Part shown: positions 1 to 4,869 of the stretch, piece by piece
How positions within the stretch are numbered: the first letter of the stretch is position 1
Layout of the letters: each line of letters starts with the position of its first letter
Assembly (NCBI GenBank): GCA_017631745.1
Contig: JAGBSR010000223.1
Coordinates: 1 to 5,068, forward strand
Reading direction: 5' to 3'
DNA from: Clostridia bacterium
GTDB lineage: Bacteria; Bacillota; Clostridia; Oscillospirales; Acutalibacteraceae
Length of the DNA stretch: 5,068 bases
Made by a program: the position numbers and the translations under genes
Notes under the pieces: generated by a model
The model's input: only the letters and a program-made list of their open reading frames with translations
Databases searched by the model: none
Told to the model about the DNA's origin: nothing

Positions 1-71
1 AAATCAGCGTGGACGACACATTGACTATGGCTGTTAAGGCTCACGGGGTGAAGATAGTAACACTCAAATAA
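1..71 (+). CDS. C-terminal end of an unidentified protein (5' end outside window)
   Basis: Reading from base 3, an open frame runs to a TAA at 69-71 and gives the C-terminal residues ISVDDTLTMAVKAHGVKIVTLK. The other two forward frames hit stops at about codon 8 and codon 12, so this is the only forward frame that stays open up to the terminator. Its codons (GAC, GCT, AAG, CTC) resemble those of the larger genes here. A terminator hairpin begins 7 bases after the stop, which fits a real gene end. Twenty-two residues are too few to assign a family, and I do not recognise the protein. Confidence 0.6.
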   Translation, partial: ISVDDTLTMAVKAHGVKIVTLK

Positions 72-78
72 AATACAA

Positions 79-119
79 AAGTTGCAGGAAGTGAATCCTG
101 CAACTTGCTTTTTCTTTTT
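79..119. terminator. Bidirectional intrinsic terminator between the partial gene and melA
   Basis: An 11-bp perfect stem, AAGTTGCAGGA (79-89) with TCCTGCAACTT (96-106), encloses a 6-base loop. A T-rich run (107-119) follows on the plus strand. On the minus strand the same hairpin is followed by TTGTATTTTATTTG, so it can also end melA transcription coming from the right. It lies between two convergent gene ends, as expected for a shared terminator. Its arm sequence resembles that of the hairpin at 4766-4794. Confidence 0.88.
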
Positions 120-123
120 ACTG

Positions 124-181
124 CCCTCGCCGGGTAGGCGTTACTTTTGCTAGCGCAAAAAGCAACCAAAACGCGCTGATG
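124..181 (+). repeat. Dispersed terminator-associated repeat, copy 1 (short form)
   Basis: This is a 58-bp element starting CCCTCGCCGGG (124-134) and ending CGCGCTGATG (172-181). It matches copy 2 (3896-4002, reverse strand) and copy 3 (4807-4867). The centre is an imperfect stem: TTACTTTTGC (141-150) pairs with GCAAAAAGCAA (155-165) around a TAGC loop, with one bulged A and one A/C mismatch. The CTCGCC end faces the terminator at 79-119, and the GATG end is 7 bases from the melA stop codon. No reading frame through it looks coding. The strand sign only records repeat orientation, defined as CTCGCC to GATG. Confidence 0.85.
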
Positions 182-188
182 TTTTCTA

Positions 189-1508
189 TCAATGATACTC
201 AGGCAGCCAATCCTTGTGTGCCTCGAGCATTTCGTCAACCATAGCATAAATATCCTTGATGTTGAGCTCTGTGCCTGTGAGAGGATCCATCATAGCCGCA
301 TTGTAGATGTACTTCTTTTCAAGGGTTGCTGCAGCTTCGATTGTGAGAAGCTGAGGATAGATGTTGCTTGCATTCATAGCTGCAAGCTGTAAGGGAAGTG
401 CGCCCATATGGCAAGGTGTGATACCGCTGCCGTCAACAAGACAGGGCACTTCAACACAAGCCTCTTTGGGAAGGTTATCGATAAGACCGTTGTTAAGCAC
501 GTTACCGCCGATTTTGTAAGGCTTATTGGTAACGATAGCTTCCATAATGTATGAAGCATATTCCTTTGAACGCTCGTGAGTAATCTTGCCGTCAGCGAGA
601 ATTCTGTCGCGTTCTTCTTCCCATCCTGCAATTTGGTTTACACATCTTCTGGGGTATTCGTCAAGAGGAATGTTGAACTCTTCAATCATTTCGGGATATC
701 TTGACTTGATGTAGAAGCCGTTGTATTCAGCATTGTGCTCTGAGCTTTCTGTGCAGTAATAACCGAGCTTATCGATATAATCATAGCGTACCATATCACC
801 GTGCTTTTCATTAGCATTCTTTTCTTTAGCTCTCTTTTTGATTTCGGGGTAAAGGTCGTTGCCGTCCTTATCTCTTACATCAAGAAGCCATGCCATATGG
901 TTGATACCTGCGATAACGTCTGTTCTGCCTTCAACCTTGTCTTCCATACCCAAAGCGTTGAGAAGGTCTTTTGAACAGCCCTGAACACTGTGGCAAAGAC
1001 CTACAGTTTTGATTTTGGTATAGCGAAGCATATAGCCTGTGAGCATAGCCATAGGATTAGTATAGTTGAGGAACCATGCGTCGGGACAAACCTCTTCCAT
1101 GTCATCAGCAAAAGCTTTCATTACAGGGATTGTACGAAGAGCGCGCATAATACCACCGATGCCCATTGTATCTGCAATAGTCTGACGAAGACCGTACTTT
1201 TTGGGAATTTCAAAGTCAGTAACTGTGCAGGGCTCATATCCGCCGACCTGAATAGCGTTAACAACGAATGACGCGCCTCTGAGAGCGTCTTTCCTCTGCT
1301 CTTCACCAAGGTATGTAGTAATTTTAGCCTTGCCTTCGTTGATGTTTCTGTTGATTGCAGAGAGGATGATTTCTGATTCCTTAAGTCTCTGCTCGTCGAT
1401 ATCGTAAAGAGCAAATTCGCTTTCACAAAGTGCAGGTGTGCACATACAGTCACCTATAACGTTTCTTGCGAAAATGGTACTGCCTGCACCCATAAATGTA
1501 ATCTTCAT
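189..1508 (-). CDS. melA: Alpha-galactosidase, glycoside hydrolase family 4 (MelA)
   Basis: This 439-residue cytoplasmic enzyme hydrolyses alpha-1,6-galactosides such as melibiose. GH4 enzymes work by an unusual NAD+- and divalent-metal-dependent oxidation/elimination route. The N-terminal Rossmann motif GAGS (7-10) and the LYDID strand with D36 bind NAD+. Family signatures follow in order: GGYEPCTVTDFE (89-100), QTIADT (109-114), GGIMRALRTIP (118-128), NYTNPMA (148-154), GLCHSVQG with metal-ligand C172, GINHMAW with metal-ligand H204, and TESSEHNAEY (253-262). From memory, E. coli MelA (451 residues) shares long blocks such as GLIDNLPK and AAMMDP, so alpha-galactosidase is preferred over the related alpha-glucosidases. 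The length is normal and no key residue is missing. The ATG is preceded by GAAAGGAT (1518-1525 on the minus strand). The gene diverges from the phosphoesterase operon, and no sugar transporter is in the window. It has no signal peptide, so its substrate must be imported. Confidence 0.95.
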   Translation of the reverse strand: MKITFMGAGSTIFARNVIGDCMCTPALCESEFALYDIDEQRLKESEIILSAINRNINEGKAKITTYLGEEQRKDALRGASFVVNAIQVGGYEPCTVTDFEIPKKYGLRQTIADTMGIGGIMRALRTIPVMKAFADDMEEVCPDAWFLNYTNPMAMLTGYMLRYTKIKTVGLCHSVQGCSKDLLNALGMEDKVEGRTDVIAGINHMAWLLDVRDKDGNDLYPEIKKRAKEKNANEKHGDMVRYDYIDKLGYYCTESSEHNAEYNGFYIKSRYPEMIEEFNIPLDEYPRRCVNQIAGWEEERDRILADGKITHERSKEYASYIMEAIVTNKPYKIGGNVLNNGLIDNLPKEACVEVPCLVDGSGITPCHMGALPLQLAAMNASNIYPQLLTIEAAATLEKKYIYNAAMMDPLTGTELNIKDIYAMVDEMLEAHKDWLPEYH

Positions 1509-1552
1509 AATGTTCTTATCCTTTCAAAAAGAATTTACTTTTAAATCCTTGC

Positions 1553-1580
1553 TTTACAGCACAGATTTTGGTAATATAAA
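1553..1580 (+). promoter_or_regulatory. Candidate sigma-A promoter for the phosphoesterase-yitT operon
   Basis: TTTACA (1553-1558) is followed after 16 bases by TATAAA (1575-1580), about 45 bases before the ATG at 1626. Both boxes are close to consensus but the spacer is one base short. An RBS, AGAGGA (1613-1618), lies 7 bases before the start codon. The -35 box sits inside the small hyphenated palindrome TGCT-TTAC-AGCA (1550-1561). A repressor site there is possible but unsupported. Confidence 0.42.
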
Positions 1581-1583
1581 CAT

Positions 1584-1613
1584 AGCATAACTACAACAAA
1601 AATACAAGTACAA
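1584..1613 (-). promoter_or_regulatory. Candidate sigma-A promoter for melA
   Basis: On the minus strand TTGTAC (1613-1608) is followed after 18 bases by TATGCT (1589-1584), leaving a leader of about 70 bases before the melA ATG at 1508. Other pairings in this AT-rich stretch are possible, for example TTGTTG with TATTAC. The exact site is uncertain even though a divergent promoter must be in this 117-bp gap. It lies back to back with the operon's candidate promoter. Confidence 0.35.
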
Positions 1614-1625
1614 GAGGAAAAAAAT

Positions 1626-2990
1626 ATGAAAGAAACAAAATTTTATCTTATAGCTGACCCCCACTATTTTGCAAGTGAGTTGGGCTGCAGCGGCGACGAA
1701 TACGAAGACTTTATGCACTATGAGCAAAAGTGCTTTGCTGAAACCGAAAACATCAACAAGAGTGTCTTTGATTTTCTCAAAAAAGCTGATGAATCAGACA
1801 TTCTTCTTATTGCAGGCGACCTCATCTTCAACGGTGAAAAGAAGAGCCACGAGGGTTTCCTCAAGCTTTTAAACTCACTTAAAGACCACGGCAAAAAGAT
1901 TTATGTTGTCACAGCTGACCACGATTTCAAGCGGAATGCCGGCGACACCTTTGCATTTGGCGAAAACGGCAGATACAGTCCTGAGCATACAACAAGAGAC
2001 GAGCTTACAAAGTTATATGCAGACTTTGGTTTCGGTGACGCTATCGCTATCGACAAGGAGCATTTGAGCTATGTCGCTCAGATTTCAGATAATGTGCGAC
2101 TTCTTGCTCTCAACTGCGACCTTAAAGAAAACGGTAAATATTATTTCTATCCTGAGCAGATTGAATGGATAAAAGAACAGACCGCAAAAGCTAGAGAAGA
2201 CGGACAGATTATGTTCGCTATGTGCCACTATCCTATTATTCCCGGTCAGCCTCTGTTCTCACTTATTTCACCGATGATTATAAGAGATGCTCACAAATTT
2301 GCGTCCTTCCTCGCAGACGAGGGTGTACATATGATTTTCACGGGGCATATGCATAATCAGAGCATAAATGTCATCACAACCGAAAATGGCAACAAGCTCT
2401 ATGACATCACCACAGGCTCTATCATTGCGGACCCTGCCGTAATACGCCACATAACCATCAAAGACGAAAACACCGTAGAAATCAAGAGCATACCCACCCC
2501 CGATTTCGAATGGGATACCGAGGGTAAGACCTGTAAGGAATATCTCAGCGATATGTTTGACAGAATGATAGTCAATGTGCTTACAGATATGCGTGATGAC
2601 ACTCAGAGAATGATGAATAAGTTCCACCTTGAAGATAAGGGTGCAACTAAAAAAATCCTCGGCATTGCCGGCAAATTCATCTGCTCGGTTAAGGTTGGTA
2701 CTTTGGCAAAACTGCTGTTTATAAAGTGCCATAAGAGCATTAAAAAGATGCGTGTTTTAGACTATGCAACCGAGCTTGTCAGAGGTGCTTTTGAAGGCAA
2801 TCAGACCTTCAAGGAAGGCACACCCAAGGGTGATGTTTTCGTCGCACTACTCAGAAGAATCAGATTTATTCTCAAGAAAATTGATGTCAAGGGTTGGGAC
2901 GGCAAAAAGGCTGACCTTTACGATATTCTCAAAAACACAGCAGGCAACTACGATATCGACGACTATAATGCAACATTGATACTTAAATAA
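1626..2990 (+). CDS. Calcineurin-like metallophosphoesterase with C-terminal extension
   Basis: This 454-residue protein has the two-metal phosphoesterase fold. Motifs appear in order: DPH (D11, H13), GDLIFNG (64-70, metal-bridging D65), TADHD (96-100, in the place of GNHD), MCHYPI with H201, and GHMH (240-243). All usual ligands are present except the Asn of GNHD, which is Asp98 here. The catalytic domain ends near residue 285. The remaining 165 or so residues are rich in Lys/Arg/Asp with helical-looking segments (about 303-335, 340-375, 380-420) and match no domain I know. There is no signal peptide or clear membrane segment, so it is probably cytoplasmic. The substrate (phosphodiester, phosphoprotein or nucleotide) cannot be read from sequence. 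It is the first gene of an operon with the YitT-family gene, with RBS AGAGGA at 1613-1618. The family call is firm and the physiological role is unknown. Confidence 0.9.
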   Translation: MKETKFYLIADPHYFASELGCSGDEYEDFMHYEQKCFAETENINKSVFDFLKKADESDILLIAGDLIFNGEKKSHEGFLKLLNSLKDHGKKIYVVTADHDFKRNAGDTFAFGENGRYSPEHTTRDELTKLYADFGFGDAIAIDKEHLSYVAQISDNVRLLALNCDLKENGKYYFYPEQIEWIKEQTAKAREDGQIMFAMCHYPIIPGQPLFSLISPMIIRDAHKFASFLADEGVHMIFTGHMHNQSINVITTENGNKLYDITTGSIIADPAVIRHITIKDENTVEIKSIPTPDFEWDTEGKTCKEYLSDMFDRMIVNVLTDMRDDTQRMMNKFHLEDKGATKKILGIAGKFICSVKVGTLAKLLFIKCHKSIKKMRVLDYATELVRGAFEGNQTFKEGTPKGDVFVALLRRIRFILKKIDVKGWDGKKADLYDILKNTAGNYDIDDYNATLILK

Positions 2991-2996
2991 GGAGAG
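2991..2996 (+). promoter_or_regulatory. RBS deciding the start of the YitT-family gene
   Basis: GGAGAG follows directly on the TAA of the phosphoesterase gene, and together they read TAAGGAGAG. It is 5 bases before the ATG at 3002 (7 from the GGAG core). The in-frame GTG at 2996 overlaps this site and would have no spacing of its own. ATG 3002 is therefore the better start, two codons shorter than the longest open frame. Confidence 0.8.
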
Positions 2997-3001
2997 TGCC
3001 A

Positions 3002-3892
3002 ATGACAAAAGAAAAGCTTTTCAAAGAGCTGAAGAGCATAAAATTAATCAACTTCCCCATGCTTATGCTTGCAGGCTTCATCAATGCTTTTGGCGTAACT
3101 GTTTTCCTGTCGCCCGTTAACCTTTATGACAGCGGCATTTCGGGCACATCAATGCTTCTCGGACAGCTTACACCCGAGTATATGACACTTTCAATTTTCC
3201 TGCTCATTCTCAATGTACCGCTGTTTCTATACGGCCTTAAAAAGCAAGGGCTCGCTTTCACCATATACTCAATATTTGCCGTTGCTATTTACTCACTCGG
3301 AGCCTGGCTCATAACGGATGTACTCCCCATAGATGTAAGTATGGCGTCGCCCTTGGCAGAAGACGACCTGCTTTTGTGCGCTATCTTCGGCGGTCTCATT
3401 TCGGGTGTCGGCAGCGGTCTGACTATCCGTTTCGGCGGAGCTATTGACGGCATTGAGGTTATGGCTGTTATCTTCTCAAAAAAACTCGGCATTACAGTTG
3501 GCACATTTGTGATGATTTATAACATTATTCTTTATATCATCTGCGGCTTCGTTTTAAACAGCTGGATACTCCCCCTTTATTCAATCATCACTTATGCGGC
3601 GGCACTTAAAACTGTAGATTTCATCGTTGAAGGTCTTGACCGCTCAAAGGGCGTTATGATTATCACAAGCAAGGCAGAGGAAGTCAGCAATGCACTTATG
3701 CTCACCTTTGAAACAGGTACTACAAAAATTGCGGCCAAGGGCGGTTATACCGGCAAGGACAAGACAGTGATTTATTTCGTGGTAAACCGTTTTCAGATTG
3801 CTAAAATGCGCCAGCTTGTGCACACCATTGACCCTCACGCTTATATGACTATCAGTGAGGTTGCCGATGTGTTTAAGAGTGAAAACGAGTAA
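3002..3892 (+). CDS. YitT family integral membrane protein (DUF161 + DUF2179)
   Basis: This is a 296-residue inner-membrane protein of unknown function. The N-terminal part has about six hydrophobic segments, near residues 17-38, 62-79, 84-107, 122-141, 165-186 and 187-207. Family-typical pieces are AFGVTVFLSPVNLYDSGISG (29-48), GLISGVGSGLTIRFGGAIDG (131-150) followed by IEVMAV, and KTVDFIVEGLDRSKGVMIIT (203-222). The soluble C-terminal region (about 215-292), with GGYTGKDKTVIYFVVNR and IDPHAYMTISEVADV, is the DUF2179 domain seen in this family; it resembles a small ligand-binding regulatory fold. Length is normal for the family (about 280-300). The gene starts 11 bases after the phosphoesterase stop and is almost certainly co-transcribed with it. 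Members are often called putative transporters, but no substrate is established from this sequence. Repeat copy 2 begins 3 bases after the stop codon. Confidence 0.92.
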   Translation: MTKEKLFKELKSIKLINFPMLMLAGFINAFGVTVFLSPVNLYDSGISGTSMLLGQLTPEYMTLSIFLLILNVPLFLYGLKKQGLAFTIYSIFAVAIYSLGAWLITDVLPIDVSMASPLAEDDLLLCAIFGGLISGVGSGLTIRFGGAIDGIEVMAVIFSKKLGITVGTFVMIYNIILYIICGFVLNSWILPLYSIITYAAALKTVDFIVEGLDRSKGVMIITSKAEEVSNALMLTFETGTTKIAAKGGYTGKDKTVIYFVVNRFQIAKMRQLVHTIDPHAYMTISEVADVFKSENE

Positions 3893-3895
3893 AAA

Positions 3896-4002
3896 CATCA
3901 TCGCGTTTTGGTATTTTACGTAAGTATTAAGGTTCTTGAGTGCAAAGCACGAAAGGTTCTTACTTTTGGGCGATAGCAAAAGTAACGCCTGCCCGGCGAG
4001 GG
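3896..4002 (-). repeat. Dispersed terminator-associated repeat, copy 2 (long form with 48-bp insertion)
   Basis: Read on the minus strand it starts CCCTCGCCGGG (4002-3992) and ends CGCGATGATG (3905-3896), nearly identical to copy 1 at both ends. The central stem is perfect: TTACTTTTG (3960-3968) and CAAAAGTAA (3977-3985) around an 8-base loop. Compared with copies 1 and 3, a 48-bp segment (3912-3959) is present between the stem and the CCAAAACGCG block. The GATG end is 3 bases after the yitT stop, and the CTCGCC end faces the terminator at 4023-4058. Confidence 0.87.
3929..3961 (+). repeat. Short direct repeat within repeat copy 2
   Basis: AAGGTTCTT occurs at 3929-3937 and again at 3953-3961, a 24-base period. 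Between them lies a small hairpin, GTGC-AAA-GCAC (3940-3950). The right copy runs into the first bases of the TTACTTTTG stem. This could mark a duplication or an insertion scar that lengthened copy 2. Confidence 0.7.
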
Positions 4003-4022
4003 TAAAATAAAACAATTTTAAT

Positions 4023-4058
4023 GGGACGCGTGAGAAACTCGCGTCTCTTTTAATTTTA
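4023..4058 (+). terminator. Intrinsic terminator of the phosphoesterase-yitT operon
   Basis: GGGACGCG (4023-4030) pairs with CGCGTCTC (4040-4047), forming 8 pairs including one G-T, around a 9-base loop. A T-rich tail (4048-4058) follows. It lies 130 bases past the yitT stop, beyond repeat copy 2, so the repeat would be part of the operon's 3'-UTR. The minus-strand tail is weaker, making this mainly a rightward terminator. Its stem is unrelated in sequence to the other two terminators. Confidence 0.82.
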
Positions 4059-4074
4059 TCCCGCCGAGTGAGTG

Positions 4075-4103
4075 TTGATGTTTTTGATACTGTATGATAT
4101 AAT
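4075..4103 (+). promoter_or_regulatory. Strong sigma-A promoter (extended -10) for the immunity-like gene
   Basis: TTGATG (4075-4080) is followed after exactly 17 bases by a perfect TATAAT (4098-4103). A TGA before the -10 box (4095-4097) makes an extended -10 element. Transcription should begin near 4110, giving a leader of roughly 57 bases. It is the best promoter match in the window and starts just downstream of the preceding terminator, so the gene is an independent unit. Confidence 0.8.
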
Positions 4104-4110
4104 GAGTTAG

Positions 4111-4126
4111 ACAAATAAGAATTTGT
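4111..4126 (+). other. Small hairpin at the 5' end of the immunity-like gene's transcript
   Basis: ACAAAT (4111-4116) and ATTTGT (4121-4126) form a 6-bp AT-rich inverted repeat around AAGA, at or just past the predicted transcription start. It could be a 5'-end stabilising hairpin or a small operator. It is short enough to be chance in AT-rich DNA. Confidence 0.3.
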
Positions 4127-4166
4127 AGGACCGGTTAGTGCATATTGAAAAGGAAGGAATTAATAA

Positions 4167-4709
4167 ATGGGCTGGAAAGAAACTCTTGAGAATAGAATAA
4201 AAGCACGAAGACAAATATTATTTTCAAGAGATGATGATGGAATTATGTCACTGATTCTCTTAATAGATGAACTACCGAGAAAGGCTGTTGTCCTATGGGC
4301 GTTGGGATTGGCTGAAGAAACTGTAAAACTCCTTGAAACAAGATACCCCTTAGATGAGCGGCCAAGAATTGCATTAACCATGACTCAAATGTGGGCGTCC
4401 GGAGAAGTAAAAATGGCTGTTGCTAAACGAGCCATATTAGATTGCCATGCAGTCGCCAAAGAAATAACTTCAACTGCTGATATTGCAAGATATCATGCTA
4501 TTGGACAAGCATGCGGAACTGTACACGCAAATGGCCATGCTATTGGATTTCCAATTTATGACTTGACAGCATTGATACGGGAAAACGGGTTGGAGAATTG
4601 TGATGAAATTATTCAAGAACGGATAAATTATTATGTTCAACGATTACTTTACTGGAAAGAAAATTATATAAATTATTCTGATCAATGGGCAAGTTTCCTA
4701 ACAGAATGA
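4167..4709 (+). CDS. Putative immunity protein, Imm-5-like domain
   Basis: This is a 180-residue, probably cytoplasmic, mostly helical protein with no signal peptide or membrane segment. I recognise the overall pattern of the Imm-5-like 'putative immunity protein' family of Clostridia and other bacteria. It shows an N-terminal MGWKETLENRIKARRQ, then ELPRKAVVLWAL (35-46), LDCHAVAKEI near 90-100 and IGQACGTVHANGHAIGFPIY near 111-130, with a Trp- and Tyr-rich C-terminus. The Cys/His-containing middle blocks are the conserved core. The length is typical and looks complete. The RBS AGGAAGGA (4151-4158) is 8 bases before the ATG. No toxin gene is adjacent, so an immunity role is a family label, not something the window shows. 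Base composition is much lower in GC than in the flanking genes, with many ATA, TTA and AGA codons, suggesting acquisition. It is monocistronic with its own promoter and terminator. Confidence 0.72.
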   Translation: MGWKETLENRIKARRQILFSRDDDGIMSLILLIDELPRKAVVLWALGLAEETVKLLETRYPLDERPRIALTMTQMWASGEVKMAVAKRAILDCHAVAKEITSTADIARYHAIGQACGTVHANGHAIGFPIYDLTALIRENGLENCDEIIQERINYYVQRLLYWKENYINYSDQWASFLTE

Positions 4710-4765
4710 AAAAACGATAAAGACATATATAAAGTATTTAAGAAATTTCAATTTATAGAAGCAAA

Positions 4766-4803
4766 AAAGTAGCAGACCAAAAATCTGCTACTTTCATTTT
4801 TAT
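4766..4803. terminator. Bidirectional terminator between the immunity-like gene and the SPASM gene
   Basis: An 11-bp perfect stem, AAAGTAGCAGA (4766-4776) with TCTGCTACTTT (4784-4794), has a 7-base loop. It is followed by CATTTTTAT on the plus strand and by a TTTTTTGCTTC-like run on the minus strand. It sits between convergent genes and can serve both. Its arms resemble those of the hairpin at 79-106 (shared AAGT, GCAG core), and both hairpins stand at the CTCGCC end of a repeat copy. Confidence 0.88.
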
Positions 4804-4806
4804 CAT

Positions 4807-4867
4807 CGCTCGCCGCGTGGCATTACTTTGTCCTATCGCGGAAAAAGTAATCAAAAAGACGCTGATG
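4807..4867 (+). repeat. Dispersed terminator-associated repeat, copy 3 (diverged short form)
   Basis: This 61-bp element starts CGCTCGCCGCG (4807-4817) and ends GACGCTGATG (4858-4867). It is the most diverged of the three copies. The central stem is kept: ATTACTTT (4822-4829) with AAAGTAAT (4844-4851), then an inner TCC/GGA helix (4831-4833 with 4840-4842) around TATCGC. The GATG end is 2 bases from the stop codon of the SPASM gene, and the other end faces the terminator at 4766-4803. Confidence 0.8.
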
Positions 4868-4869
4868 CT

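Noticed and set aside
41..247. 68-residue leftward open frame across the repeat and the melA 3' end
   Set aside because: It runs antisense to the partial gene end and through a terminator and a repeat, overlaps melA out of frame, and has no recognisable domain or RBS.
1550..1561. Hyphenated palindrome TGCT-TTAC-AGCA in the divergent intergenic region as a sugar-responsive operator
   Set aside because: Four-base arms are too short to be convincing in this region, and no regulator gene is nearby.
2268..2732. 154-residue leftward open frame inside the phosphoesterase gene
   Set aside because: It is the antisense shadow of a gene with clear family motifs. The product shows no known pattern and no RBS was seen.
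2996..3001. GTG start at 2996 for the YitT-family gene
   Set aside because: It overlaps the RBS GGAGAG at 2991-2996. The ATG at 3002 has correct spacing.
4059..4085. Possible degraded fourth repeat copy (CCCGCCGAG and GTTGATGTTTT resemble the repeat ends) over the -35 box
   Set aside because: Only two short scattered similarities exist and there is no central stem, so chance is the simpler explanation.
3644..4114. 156-residue leftward open frame spanning yitT, repeat copy 2 and the terminator
   Set aside because: It is antisense to the DUF2179-coding part and crosses a repeat and a terminator, and the translation looks like non-coding sequence.
3896..4867. CRISPR array
   Set aside because: There are three copies with irregular spacing, opposite orientations and whole genes between them, so there is no repeat-spacer periodicity.
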